DNA of 64,000 bases, from contig JAMWET010000710.1 of assembly GCA_024036415.1 (NCBI GenBank), positions 1 through 64,000 on the forward strand. Reading direction: 5' to 3'. Positions within the stretch are counted from its first letter, which is position 1; every line of letters begins with the position of its first letter. This stretch comes from Prochilodus magdalenae (lineage: Eukaryota > Chordata > Actinopteri > Characiformes > Prochilodontidae). Shown here in pieces: positions 11,154 to 23,124 of this stretch. The position numbers and the translations under genes were made by a program. The notes beneath the pieces are model-generated. The model was not told where the DNA came from. It ran no database searches and saw only the letters and a list, made by a program, of their open reading frames with translations.

Positions 11154-12219
11154 AGAGCATGTGCTGAGGGTGGAAAAGTGGCTGGTGGCAGCAAGACAAA
11201 GGAATACTGGAAAAAGCAGGAGAGTTCGGGAAATATTCCCACATGCTGGGGGAATTCTGGTGACACAGGCAGGTACACTCACCTGTTAGCTAGCGTTAGC
11301 ATATGTGTTTAGGATGCTAGTAATAATCGGTGGCCTGCAGGATGATGCTCTGGCAACAGAGTGGGTGAGTTGACCCGTTGGAGCTCACTGGGCTCATCGG
11401 TAGGCAGGGTTTGAAGGCGTAGACATGCCATATGAGCAAACTCATGGGTTTAGGGGAACATTGAAGATAAAATTCCGAACTGTGAAAATGAGCAATCCCA
11501 AAGCTCAGTTTTCATTATCCATACACCACTACTATGTGACCCGTTTGTCCATAACCAGCCATATTCATGTCTATGTTCATGTATATTGTGTTTTCAGAGA
11601 TATCCATGTATCGCACCAGGAATTGTGAAGACGTTCTGGCGAACGAGCTCGATTCCCAACTCCGCATACTATATTTCTGAAGCGTAGCGGGGCGGGAGCG
11701 GCCGGTGAAATATTCCGAACATTTCTGGACGCAGATGAGGTTCATGACTTCTCTCTCCGGCTTCTCTCCATCGCTCCCTCTCTGCTCTCTTCCCGGAGGC
11801 GGAACGAGGGATGAATTTTTCATGAATGTGAGAGGAAGGCAGAGCGTGAGGAAGGGTGCAGAAATAAGAACTACACGGTTTGGTCCCTGGAGCGATCTAA
11901 AGCCTTTTCGGAATGAAGAGAGGCTTCACGTTAGATTTGTTTATGGAAGAGAAATTATGTTCCGCATACAAAGGGATACGGAAGCGCCCGCTGGATTTAT
12001 TTCCAGTCAAGGAGGCGTGAAAATAGGCTCAGGTCCTGCACACAGACGCTCTCGGCCCGCTGAAATCCAGCGCAGCCTGTTGTAAACCTGAGTTACGTCA
12101 GACGGGTTCTAACCTCATTATAGCCCACACTGGGCCTGAGTCGGCGCCGGGCCTAGTGTGCGGCTTGTCATGAGGCCTGTTTTACCAGTATGAATGGGGA
12201 GGGGTTAGAACAGCCATAA
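11154..12219. other. Unassigned, includes a non-repetitive island
   Basis: No gene recognised. Positions 11,700-12,080 carry a 126-codon plus frame (11705-12085) without a domain I know. The sequence is free of repeats and could be conserved non-coding DNA, which is inference only. Confidence 0.35.
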
Positions 12220-12760
12220 TCCCTTTCAAACTGGCTGATTTTGTTATTCTGCCTTTAAGACTCGTTTATGTAAATTACCTCTTTTCTGATTGGCTGTACA
12301 TCAGCCGGAACACTCCTTACAACCCCAGTGTCAGCGGGCGGGACCAAACTCCTGTACAGTGACACCATACCATTTCACTTCATGGAACTTTCCTGACTCA
12401 ACTCACCTCGACTCACCTGCTCGCTGTTGGTGCCAGCGTTTTAATTTCCACGGCAGATATAGCACCCCTCATTGTAGCTGGTCCATCAAAGTGATGCTGC
12501 ACGAAACCGCCATGACGTAAAAGAGGCAGATGTTCAGAAGAGACAGCAGGAGTGCTGATAAGTCAGTAGAGTTTGAGAAATACTACATCAGAATTCAAAC
12601 GCCAAGAGAATTCTTATTGCTGAAAGGCAACGCAGGAGGGTATGCTAACCTGTTAGCACCATTAGCTACAGTGGTGCAGCATGAAGCCACCATGACGTGA
12701 AAGAGGCAGCAAGACAAAACACTGCTGCTAAAACTGGAAATTTGAGAAAGAGAAAAAACA
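12220..12760. repeat. Possible old repeat with local duplication
   Basis: GCACGAAACCGCCATGACGT at 12,499 recurs as GCATGAAGCCACCATGACGT near 12,678, each followed by AAAGAGGCAG. This gives a roughly 180-bp tandem-like offset. The left part (CACCTCGACTCACCTGCTCG) resembles a fish DNA element. Classification is uncertain. Confidence 0.4.
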
Positions 12761-13585
12761 ATTTTATTCCATCAGATATCCTGACTAGAACAAGTGAGAG
12801 CAGCTGAGGTTGGAGATTAGTAGAGGACAGTGTAGGATCTATATACATGATTGAACATCTATTGATAGATTATTGATGGAGTATTGACTCCCACTTGTGT
12901 TAACTGGCACCACTTTACTGCAGTCAGCTGTTCAGAAGGCTACATGGCATCTCTATCAGCCTCTTACCACACCTACCGTGGTAACCCCGCATGAAGATCC
13001 TTTCCTAAAGCCTAGTCTATGTAATCTAACATAGGCATGAACAAGCGTTTATGAACATAGGATTTTCATATAGCTGATATAGATATCATGTAGCCCTATG
13101 AACAGCACCCTACAGCACAGAGCTGCTGTTTTGTTTGAGCAGTATTTGCAGAGCTCAGTTAAAACTGTGAATGCATCATTAGGAGGGTTTAAGCGTCGCA
13201 TGCTGTCTGTGTCCCGGCTTGCCTCCTTAATTTCTGATAAATTTTCCATTAAGAGTTCATAAATCAGTGTCTGAAGTCATAAAATATAGATTTGTGGCTA
13301 TTCTGCATGCAGGCTCATCAGAATTGCACACATTCATCATCATAATGACTCTTTATTTTTTTAAAAAAGGGAATTTTTAAAATTCGTTTCCCACAGACTC
13401 CATTGACAGGTAGTCAGGGCTGGAGTGGGGCTTGTACAGCAGTTGCTAATCAGGCTAGCTGTGTTTCTCTGGCCAAAAATGATAAAAATAATAACTTACA
13501 TTTAATTTCCTCCATTACAATCAGTATTAATATGATTTTTTTGTGATATGGTAAACTGAATTTGTTCCTATGTGGCAGCTACGTG
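12761..13585. other. Unassigned stretch
   Basis: AT-rich unique-looking DNA with no gene. Positions 13,130-13,260 are free of repeats, with ATTA-type motifs. Confidence 0.4.
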
Positions 13586-14068
13586 TACAGGGGTTGGACA
13601 CTGAGGGAGACCACAGTCATTTATTTATGGTGCAGCCAATACAGCGTCATTGAGAATGACATATACTGCGTCCTTGGTCAGTTTAAGCCATTCCTCTTGC
13701 AGGATAGTGGCCAGGTCACTATGTGATGCTGGTGGAGGTTCGTCTATCTTGGTGGTATGCTGACATTACCCTGGATACCGTGGCTCTCGATACATCACAA
13801 AGACTTGCTGTCTTGGTCACAGATGCGCCAGCAAGACGTGCACCAACAATCTGTCCTCTTTTGAACTCTGGTATGTCACCCATAATGCTGTGCATTGCAG
13901 TATTTTGAGCAGAACTGTGCTCTTACCTGCTAACTGAACCTTCACACTCTGCTCTTACTGGTGCAATGTGCAGTTAATGAAGATTGGCCACCAGGCTGGT
14001 CCAATTTAGCCATGAGACCTCCCACACTAAAATGACAGGTGTTTCAGTTTCATTGTCCAACCCCTGTA
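13586..14068 (-). mobile_element. Class-A Tc1/mariner MITE, copy 1
   Basis: Ends CAGGGGTTGGACA and TGTCCAACCCCTG are inverted repeats, each flanked by TA, the Tc1/mariner target duplication. On the minus strand the interior holds the start of a transposase, EFKRGQIVGARLAGASV followed by SLCDVSRATVSRVMSAYHQ, a helix-turn-helix DNA-binding domain. It then jumps to a C-terminal remnant. The catalytic DDE core, which lies between these parts in full-length relatives, is absent. The junction sits at GACGAACCTCCACCAGCAT, exactly as in copy 2 (40.6 kb). Immobile on its own. Confidence 0.9.
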
Positions 14069-14244
14069 TATGGAAGTCATCTGTGTGCTTTCTACCTACT
14101 GGACTTCTATAGTGCTACGCTACTCTGAGAGCATGTTTACAACAACATTTGATTAAATATAAAATTATTTTACATTACATTGAATTATTATTTTTAAAGT
14201 TTGTCATTTCAGACTTATGAATGACACCACTTCAATTCTTTAAC

Positions 14245-14600
14245 ATATTCTCACACAGTTCCTGCTACGGTAGGGGTGGAGGTGGAGTGACACCAGGCCT
14301 TCTGGACGTGTGATGCGTGACGAACTGTTGACCACGGTGCCTCCACACACGGATTCGTTGGGCGTCTCCACCGAGACTAAAGCGGGACTCGTCACTGAAG
14401 ATGACCCGCTGCCATTCTGAGTCACTCCATGACAGTCTGGTACGACACCACTGCAGTCTTTGGTGACGGTGACGTGGTGTTAAGGACAGTCGTGGTAACG
14501 GTCTGTGTGCCAGGATGACTCATGATGGACACCACTGTTCGCTAAATGTCTGGTGGTTGTCGGGTCAATCAGGTATCATTTGCATGTCTCACCATGTCAA
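14245..14600 (-). pseudogene. Class-B Tc1-like transposase fragment, copy 1
   Basis: The minus strand encodes WQRVIFSDESRFSLGGDAQR then RIRVWRHRGQ. FSDESRF holds the first catalytic Asp of the Tc1/mariner DDE triad. The reading frame then runs into a joined C-terminal segment near CTCCACCTCCACCCC and ends in unrelated DNA. Second Asp and Glu are missing. It is close to the copies at 32.5 and 51.2 kb. Relic with no function. Confidence 0.82.
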
Positions 14601-14601
14601 G

Positions 14602-15320
14602 CCAAGTGTCACGTCCTGTGTAGCCAAGCCCCTGTTCTTCTCTGGTTTTCTATTTGTCTTGTCACTTCAGTGTGCTTCTGTTTGTTTTGGTTTTTGACTC
14701 CTCCTGTCTCCGCCTATCATAAACGGATCCACCACAGGAGTGAGGAGTCAAGCCCAGGTTTATTACGATAAAGCTCAAAGTCCAAACAATCCAGGTCCAG
14801 TACCAGTAAATCCATCCTAAATGTACCAAACAAGATAACAGCCAAAAACCACGATCCAAAATACCAAAAACCATAAACCAAAGCAGGGATTCACAACCAG
14901 AGAAGCAGTAAACACAACAAACGGCTCAGAATTACAAGAAACACCAGTACAAGACTTCACATTGAACAAAGGAGAACATGGAGGTTATAAACCTACAAAA
15001 TGGCCGCTGATTGTGATCAGGTGGAAACCCAAGGCTAAGATTCAGGTGAGAGCGACCTCTGTGGGCAGGGAGGGGAAACAGCAGCATGAGATGTGACACC
15101 GTCCATTTGCCATCACCTGTCCTTGGTTTGTAGCTCCATCCCTTCCCAGCTGTTCCTTGTTAGGACCCTGTATTCTGGCTTGGTGTTTTGTCTCCTTGCC
15201 GGTCGTTTGTCCCCATGTTGGTTCTTTTTGTACTTGTACTTGGTTTCATTTCGTCTCATTTGTTCATTAAATCCTTGGGTCTATATCCTGCCTCCTCCTT
15301 GACCCCCACGTGACACCAAG
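14602..15320. mobile_element. LTR-like element (solo LTR or MITE) with 5-bp duplication
   Basis: The element runs 14607-15315, starting TGTCACG and ending CGTGACA, flanked by CCAAG on both sides (14602-14606 and 15316-15320). TG...CA ends with a perfect 5-bp target duplication fit a solo LTR. A short-inverted-repeat MITE is the alternative. No protein domain is present. It inserted at the right edge of the class-B Tc1 relic. Confidence 0.68.
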
Positions 15321-16216
15321 TTTCATTCCTGTGGGTTGATTCCTTCTGGGTGCAGCTATTTGTGCATATGTTTTTGATGATGACTGTGTGTGTGTTCTCT
15401 GCCTTCTGCTTTTAGCGCCTCAGAAATGGAGGCAGGGTCTCTGAAGGTGTGGCCTTGGAAAGCCTCCTCGTCGCGATTACCAATGAATATTTTATGGCAG
15501 TTAAAGGTTACTTATGGACAATACCATCTATAATTAATCCGGAGTGAAAAGCCTGATCCAACCCCACGACTCTTAGTTTTGTTTGCCTCTCAATAATGCA
15601 TGGCACTCTTTTAAAGTCTGGATGTATTTACGTCTGAATAATTCATTTTCTGTTCTGGTAGAGTGTGGCTGGTAATTGGCCTTTCTTCCCTCCCGTGAAT
15701 AAGCTCAGCATTAGCGTAAATGACAGCTTTGATTCCGGCGTAGCGACGCTGAAGGCCTACACCAAAAATTAGCAACACATTTGTAGTTACTAAAGATGTT
15801 TCTTAGTGCAAACTGAAAACGTACCTCTGTAAAATGAAGGAGGTGTTATAAAGAGCTCCTCCCCCCAATTTCTTCCTCTGGATTAAACAGGAAGTACTGA
15901 GATCCTCGTTTTGGTCTACTCACTCACAAGCTTACTAAATGGAAGCGACGTTATTAGACATGTAACTCAATACATGTGACTCATGACATGCGTATATTAG
16001 CATTTTACATTTACATGCTTTACTTGCTGGTTTGACCCTATGCCCTTTCCGTAGTGAAGCTCAGCTGCAGTGCACCGTATGTTGACCTGGTAGAACCATC
16101 GTTACCGGATTTGGACCATTTGCATGCATGGCAATCCCGGGACTGCCCGGTCTAGACAGTGCAAGCATGCAGGTCATAAAAATGAACCGCGTCTAGCCAA
16201 TCAGGCAAGGGTAGGC
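15321..16216. other. Unassigned, includes a non-repetitive island
   Basis: No gene seen. Positions 15,440-15,740 are free of repeats, with AATTAATCC and AATAATTCATTTTC motifs, the style of fish conserved non-coding DNA. This is a hypothesis. Confidence 0.35.
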
Positions 16217-17030
16217 TGGAAGCACAAGGTTTCTAATAAAGTGGCCAGTGAGTGGAAGCACCAGGTAGGTGTTTCTAATAAAGTGGCCAGTGTGTGGAAG
16301 CACCAGGTAGGTGTTTCTAATAAAGTGACCAGTGAGTGGAAGCACCAGGTAGGTGTTTCTAATAAAGTGGCCAGTGTGTGGAAGCACCAGGTAGGTGTTT
16401 CTAATAAAGTGGCCAGTGTGTGGAAGAACCAGGTAGGTGTTTCTAATAAAGTGGCCAGTGAGTGGAAGCACCAGGTAGGTGTTTCTAATAAAGTGGCCAG
16501 TGTGTGGAAGCACCAGGTAGGTGTTTCTAATAAAGTGACCAGTGAGTGGAAGCACCAGGTAGGTGTTTCTAATAAAGTGGCCAGTGTGTGGAAGCACCAG
16601 GTAGGTGTTTCTAATAAAGTGGCCAGTGTGTGGAAGCACCAGGTAGGTGTTTCTAATAAAGTGGCCAGTGAGTGGAAGCACCAGGTAGGTGTTTCTAATA
16701 AAGTGGCCAGTGAGTGGAAGCACCAGGTAGGTGTTTCTAATAAAGTGGCCAGTGAGTGGAAGCACCAGGTAGGTGTTTCTAATAAAGTGGCCAGTGAGTG
16801 GCAGCACAAGGTAGGTGTTTCTAATAAAGTGGCCAGTGTGTGGAAGCACCAGGTAGGTGTTTCTAATAAAGTGGCCAGTGAGTGGAAGCACCAGGTAGGT
16901 GTTTCTAATAAAGTGGCCAGTGAGTGGAAGCACAAGGTTGGTGTTTCTAATAAAGTGGCCAGTGAGTGGAAGCACAAGGTAGGTGTTTCTAATAAAGTGG
17001 CCAGTGAGTGGAAGCACCAGGTAGGTGTAA
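16217..17030. repeat. 42-bp minisatellite, about 19 copies, derived from a transposon segment
   Basis: The unit begins GTAGGTGTTTCTAATAAAGT and is 42 bp; variants are GTGAGTGG/GTGTGTGG, GTGGCC/GTGACC and CACCAG/CACAAG. Period 42 keeps frames open on both strands (plus VGVSNKVASEWKHQ; minus GHFIRNTYLVLPLT), producing long meaningless frames. The first 34 bp of the unit align without gaps to 42,541-42,574 inside a dispersed element at 28 of 34 positions, so the array appears to be an amplified piece of that element. Confidence 0.93.
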
Positions 17031-17142
17031 AAGTGAAACTGTACATGTAGTTACTCTGATTAGCTTCTCTAATGTTTAACGTTTTCAGGCGAGTCACGAC
17101 CACAGAATGTCTTTCACAGGCCCTCTCAAAGGGATCACACAC

Positions 17143-17294
17143 ACACACACCTCTCTCTCTTTCTCTCTCTCTCTCTGGGACTGCCACTGGAAAGCCACAG
17201 TTTACTTCAGTTCATATCACTCTCTTTTACTTCTGCACCTCAGTCACAGCTCTGTCTCTTCCCTGCACACCTCTCTCTCTCTCTCTCTCTTCTC

Positions 17295-17330
<36 letters not shown>
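17143..17330. repeat. CA and CT microsatellites
   Basis: (CA)n at about 17,138-17,151, (CT)n at 17,151-17,177 and 17,269-17,330, separated by short unique sequence. Confidence 0.85.
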
Positions 17331-17468
17331 CATCTGTTCAGATTTTAGTCCTTTGAGACACACAGGCACTGTAAGTCCCCAGTGGTACCACATGGTCCTT
17401 AAAGTTCAACAGTTTAGCATAAACACATTTCTAGGTGTACATCATATTCACGTTAGCAGAAGAAAGAG

Positions 17469-17507
<39 letters not shown>

Positions 17508-17516
17508 TGTGTGTGT
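17469..17516. repeat. GT microsatellite
   Basis: (GT)n with one GTAT interruption. Confidence 0.9.
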
Positions 17517-17697
17517 GCCTCTGCTCACCCTGACTGTAGAGAATAGGAACATTAGGTAAGACAGGCTGTGTGGACCCAGTTCCATTTAAACAGAACAGCT
17601 GCAGTAGAAACTGGTTCTGTTCTGCAGTGACTTAAATACTGAACTGATGCTTGAGGGGGCCACCATGGTCACCACAGTTCTACCCGGGAAGGTACAG

Positions 17698-17840
17698 CTC
17701 TCTCTCTCTCTCTCTCTCTACCTCTCTCTCCCTCTCTACCTCTCCCTTTCCATATCTCTCTCTACCCCTCTCTCTCTCTCTACACCTCTCTCTCTCCCTC
17801 TCTCTCTCTATATCTCTCTCCCTCTCCCTCTCTCTCATCA
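17698..17840. repeat. CT microsatellite with CTAC/CCCT variants
   Basis: (CT)n interrupted by TACC, CCCT and TATA steps. Overlying Ser/Leu frames are artefacts. Confidence 0.9.
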
Positions 17841-17854
17841 CAGTAACCACCGAA

Positions 17855-18395
17855 TGCAATACGTGTTCACTCCCCCATCCAAATCACTGAATCCAGGTGT
17901 TCCAGTCACTTCCATGGCCACAGGTGTATAAACCCAAGCCCCTAGACATGCAGACTGCTCCTACAGACGTTATTCCAGTGTGGTACTGTGATAGGATGCC
18001 ACCTGTGCAACAAGTCCAGTCGTGAAATTCCCTCCATACTAAATATTCCACAGTCCACTGTCAGTGGGATTAGACCACAGTGAAAGAAGACCATGTACAA
18101 TGACAGAGCGGGGTCAGCGGATACTGAGGGGCATAGGTCACAGAGGTCACCAACTTACTGCAGAGTCAGTCGCTGCAGACCTCCAAACTTCCTGTGTCCT
18201 TCAGATCAGCTCAGGAACAGTGTAGAGCTTCATGGAATGGGTTTCCATGGCCGAGCAGCTGCATCCCAGCGCAGTGCAGAGCGTGGGATGCAGTGGTGTA
18301 AAGCGCTGCCACTGGACTGAAGCAGTTATAGCTGCAAAGCGTGGGCCAACGTCATATTAAACCCTAGGGATTAAGAATGGGATGTGATTCTCTCA
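17855..18395 (+). mobile_element. Class-C Tc1-like element, internally deleted, copy 1
   Basis: The left part begins ACTCCCCCATCCAAATCACT and the right part ends with codons for VIAAKRGPTSY-stop, the C-terminus typical of a fish Tc1-like transposase, then GGGATTAAGAATGGGATG. Between TGCCACTGGACT and GAAGCAGTTATAG the catalytic region has been lost. Ends are too worn to score the TA duplication. A second, differently deleted copy is at 58.9-59.4 kb. Confidence 0.8.
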
Positions 18396-19534
18396 AGTGG
18401 CAATCACAGGGGTCCAAGCACCAGGAGCACCAGGCACTTGTTTTAAATACGTATAGTTCCTTTTTACTACAGATCACTTCCCCAGAGGCATTATCTAATT
18501 AAATATGCACAAGTTTTCATGGATTTCAAAACACCAATCGTAACAGTGTATAAAATCAAAATTCTTGTTTCATTTTGCTGACATTTTAGAATCTAAAATC
18601 TTTACAAAGTGAATTTCGGATCTCTAGCTTTTTGTAATTGTCATCAGAATGTACCGTCAAGAGCCACAAAAATCAGATTTAGAAATAAATTCTTATACTA
18701 CCCAGGCTACAAATGAAATATACGCAATCCCCTCAAAACATAGATATGGCTACAACTGGACAAAGTGGTGTAAGAGCTACCGAATGGAGGTTTCCTGTGT
18801 GTATTGGTGTGTGTATTGAAACACTGGGAGCCAGTTGAGAGGCTCCTGCCACCCACTCCACAATAATGAGTCTTCGTTCAAAGTCAATCTTTTTCCTCAT
18901 GCAATCATGAAACCAAATCGAGGTCAAGTGGCTCTGCTCATTATTTTTATACGTACCACCCAGCATGGAAGGATGTTAATTGCTTAACCGTATCACGATG
19001 TACATCCGCCTGGAAGTGTCTGCACCCGCCCGCTCATTAATTCCTTCCACCTTCCGTAACCGAGCCTCTCACCAGAGCATTTAGCAACAGCCCCTTAAAC
19101 CCATGATCCATGCATGCCCATGTTTGCCACACTGGAACCCATCACTGTGCAGAATCTGCGCTACTTTGTGTCGTAAGTCTTGTTTTCCATTATGGAATAT
19201 AATGATGGTAGTATATGAGATGAGCTGAATGCGAAGATCATGTTCTCCACCCATGAAGAGGGAGTGATGCTTAGCAAACCTTAGTTATGGTCATGGAAAG
19301 TAAATCTGAGTAGTACTCATATTGATTGAACCAGCCTTCACCTGCAGAGCCCAATCGTAGTGTCTGGTTATTATTTTAGGAACAAGGTTATTCTTCTGGA
19401 TGGAATATGATGAGGTAATTAAAAAACCAATATAATAGATCTATCATACAACAGCTGTGCAGTTCTTCCTGTGGGTTTCATACAGTGATTATTGAATCCT
19501 GTTTCGTCACCAGCTTGAGTGAAGGGTTTCAATT
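18396..19534. other. Unassigned stretch
   Basis: AT-moderate sequence, no repeats recognised and no convincing exon. Confidence 0.4.
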
Positions 19535-20270
19535 AAAACTAGAATAGTGAATTTCCTGAAGGAAACGCGGGATGGTTGCGCAGCTTGCTCAGTGAGAAAC
19601 GAGGGATGAGTAAACGAGTGCGGGTCGGTATGACTGTGGATTAGCGTCTGGGGACCTCCCGTTAGTGAGTATGTGAAGTTTGGTGGCTCTCGGGCGAAAC
19701 GAAAGCACTACTGCTTGGTTTGGGTCGAAAATGACTGGGACTCTATGGGAAGAACGAGGGATTAATAAACGACAGATAGAGGAGTGCGGGTCAGTATGGC
19801 TGTGGATTAGTGCTTGGGGACCTGCCCTTAGTGTGTATGTGAAATCTGGTGGCTCTCGGGCGAACTAAACAGCTGGCTTTAGGTGGGTCCCAAAATGACT
19901 GGGACTCTATGGGAGAAACGAGGGATGCGAAAAAAAGGGGAAGCGAACGAGTGCGGGTCAATCAAACACTGAATGCCAGCTTGGGGCTGTGCCCCGAGCC
20001 ATTGTATCCGATTTGGTGTCTCTAGGTCGAGTGGAAGTGGGTTAGATAGGCACGTGGCATTCGATCCTATTCATTCTCTATGGGAAAAAATTCCGGAAAA
20101 ATTCCTTCCTACTCGGAATCCGTGCATCCGATCCAAAAGCTGTATACAAGCCCACATCAGCGTATCATACCGAACGATCTGGAGTTGGAACAGAGTCAAT
20201 ATCTCGAAAGCTGTGGGACGAGTTAGTTGGCGATGAAACGGGAGAAAATGGAATATCGAATAACCGTATA
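19535..20270 (+). repeat. Unclassified 735-bp modular repeat, copy P
   Basis: Roughly three internal modules of about 150-180 bp share a layout: AACGAGGGAT, GAGTGCGGGTCA, a variable central part with GGTGGCTCTCGGGCGAA, and ATGACTGGGACTCTATGGGA. The third ends with TTCATTCTCTATGGGAAAAA. The whole unit recurs inverted at 53,001-53,741 with the same module order and high similarity. No terminal inverted repeat, target duplication or protein domain is evident, and I cannot assign it to a known class. Confidence 0.8.
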
Positions 20271-20808
20271 GCTGTTGAGCTCATCAACCACCATGAGATT
20301 ATTTGGAAGCCTAGTAGTCATGCCATCTCAAAACCTGGTACACTATACGGGCAAAAATATTCACTCACCTCTCCATTAAATTCAGGTGCCCCGCCCCCCT
20401 AACAGTTACCATAGTTACTGTACAGTCAGTGCTGTAATGATGTGCACTTGCATGGTAGGGACAGGTAGAACAATCTGCAGGAACCCAGGCTAACTAGGAG
20501 CGGAGCCTTGCTTCTGTGTGGGATGGGCTTAGGGGATGCAGAGAGGCTGGGAAATGTGAAAAATGAATTATGACTGTTTTCGGTATATGAAACCGCCCTA
20601 ACGCTGGATGCTGGACTCGAAGGGAAAATGGAACAAAAAGAGAAGGAAGGACACGGGCCTGTTAAACGTCCCCCCTCTCTCTAACGGGGGACAGGGGGTA
20701 TGAATTAGGAAGCTGCAGCCGTATTGCCTGTCTGGACTCGGCTCTCTCTAACCATAAAACAAAGAACAACGCCACAGTGAGAGCTGCAAAGAGATGATTT
20801 ACACACAG

Positions 20809-20810
<2 letters not shown>
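20271..20810. other. Unassigned stretch
   Basis: No gene seen. It contains C- and G-runs at about 20,668-20,698. Confidence 0.4.
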
Positions 20811-20853
<43 letters not shown>

Positions 20854-20969
20854 GGAGTGTGTGTTGTCTCTTCTCAATAAAACTGCCCACTCAAGTTACA
20901 AGGTGTAACCTTGGAGATTAAATTAGGGGCAAAAAATAGCAGCAGTTTTACAATGCACTCTGAAATACT

Positions 20970-21058
<89 letters not shown>

Positions 21059-21300
21059 GGTTGAATGAAGGAGATATGTGTACAGTTGGAGGAATAAAGT
21101 CACTGCAATGGTCATTTATATATAACCACATAGAAACAGACCGGCAGGACAGACAGGTGGATAAACATGAAGGATGGATAGATAATACTGTCAGAGGGAG
21201 AGAGAGAGACTGAGAGGAAGGGAGATGAGGTTAAATAACAGAGATTAGTGTAAAGATGGAGGAATACAGTTGCAATGGCGGTAGATGGATGGATGGATCT
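20811..21300. repeat. GT/GA microsatellites within a tandem duplication
   Basis: (GT)n-(GA)n at 20,811-20,853 and a long (GA)n at about 20,972-21,055. AATACTGTCAGAG precedes the GA tract at 20,964 and recurs at 21,184. GATGAGGTTGAATGAAGGAG at about 21,054 is echoed by GATGAGGTTAAATAACAGAG near 21,222. This indicates a local tandem duplication carrying a GA tract in each copy. Confidence 0.8.
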
Positions 21301-21495
21301 GTGTCACACTTTTAGAATGGCTGTATCTCGTACCTCTAGCATGTCTCCTCTCTCTCCTCCAGTAGTAGAGGAGTCAGGAGAGGGAGGTGAGATATTAGTT
21401 AGACCACATGCTGTTGGACCTTCCTCTCTCTTTGTCTCACACACAGGTGAGCTGAGTGCACAGTGCTAATATTTCTAATATTTTGCTAATATTAG

Positions 21496-22880
21496 TGTCA
21501 CATAGACCTCTCCTAAAGACCTCTCACACAGACCTCTCTCATAGATCTCTCACACAGACCTCTCTCATAGATCTCTTACAGACCTCTCTCATAGATCTCT
21601 TACAGACCTCTCTCATAGATCTCTTACAGACCTCTCTCATAGATCTCTCACAGAGACCTCTCAGACATACCTCTCTCACACCCCTCTCTAATAGATCTCA
21701 CAGACCTCTCTCATAGACCTCTCTCAGATCTCACAGACCTCACAGACCTCTCTCACAGACCTCTCTAATAGATCTCACAGACCTCTCTCACAGACCTCAC
21801 AGACCTCTCTCACAGATCTCACAGACCTCTCTCACAGATCTCACAGACCTCTCTCACAGATCTCACAGACCTCTCTCACAGATCTCACAGACCTCTCTCA
21901 CAGACCTCTCTCATAGATCTCACAGACCTCACAGACCTCTCTCACAGATCTCACAGACCTCTCTCACAGACCTCTCACATAGACCTCTCTCATAGATCTC
22001 ACAGACCTCTCACACAGACCTCTCACACAGACCTCTCTCAGATCACACAGACCTCTCTCACAGACCTCTCTCACAGACCTCTCTCACAGACCCTCACAGA
22101 CCTCTCTCACAGACCTCTCTCATAGATCTCACAGACCTCACAGACCTCTCTCATAGATCTCACAGACCTCTCACACAGACCTCTCTCATAGATCTCACAG
22201 ACCTCTCACACAGACCTCTCTCATAGATCTCACAGACCTCTCTCACAGACCTCTCTCATAGATCTCACAGACCTCTCACACAGACCTCTCTCATAGATCT
22301 CACAGACCTCTCTCACAGACCTCTCTCATAGATCTCACAGACCTCTCACACAGACCTCTCTCATAGATCTCACAGACCTCTCTCACAGACCTCTCTCATA
22401 GATCTCACAGACCTCTCTCACAGACCTCTCTCATAGATCTCACAGACCTCTCACACAGACCTCTCTCACAGACCTCTCTCATAGATCTCACAGACCTCTC
22501 TCACAGACCTCTCTCATAGATCTCTCACACAGACCTCTCTTACAGATCTCACAGACCTCTCTCACAGACCTCTCTCACAGACCTCTCTCATAGATCTCAC
22601 AGACCTCTCTCACAGACCTCTCTCACAGACCTCTCTCATAGATCTCACAGACCTCTCTCACAGATCTCACAGACCTCTCTCACAGACCTCTTACAGACCT
22701 CTCACACAGACCTTTTGTGCAGATCTCTCACAAAGATGTCACAGATCTCGCACATTAGCCTCTTACAAGGATTTCTCACAGACCTCTCACATAGATCTCC
22801 CACTTGTACCTCTCACACAGACCTCTTTCAGACCTGCCACATAGACCATCCAAAGACCTCTCACATAGATCTCGAGAGTC
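21496..22880. repeat. CTCACAGAC/CATAGATCT tandem array, 1.4 kb
   Basis: Units of 10-22 bp are built from ACAGACCTCTCTC and ATAGATCTC in irregular order, with many AGATCT hexamers. Copies toward 22.7-22.87 kb are more diverged. A long Ser/Leu/Thr frame at the left edge is an artefact. Confidence 0.9.
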
Positions 22881-22930
22881 CGGAGTCATTCTGTAGTCAG
22901 AGTCTGGTGTTTGCCCAAGCTGGTTGGAAG

Positions 22931-22931
22931 T

Positions 22932-22963
<32 letters not shown>

Positions 22964-22987
22964 CAACTAACTAACTAACTAACTAAC
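22931..22987. repeat. (AACT)n microsatellite
   Basis: About 14 copies of AACT with one CAACT variant. Confidence 0.95.
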
Positions 22988-23124
22988 ATTTACAACTAAC
23001 TTTTATCTCATGAAGTAAATTGATGGAACTACATTAGCAGATCAAGTTTGTAAGTTTTGTGTTTTGAATAAATATGGCTATTTTTAAAATCATCAGTCAA
23101 TGCAGTGAAAATGTAATGAGTTTT

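Noticed and set aside
13723..13908. Plus-strand frame over the Tc1 MITE
   Set aside because: It is antisense to the transposase helix-turn-helix on the minus strand. The mirror case at 40,762-40,947 is the same artefact.
16201..17187. 308- and 328-codon frames over the 42-bp array
   Set aside because: Both strands are open because 42 is a multiple of three. The unit derives from a non-coding element.
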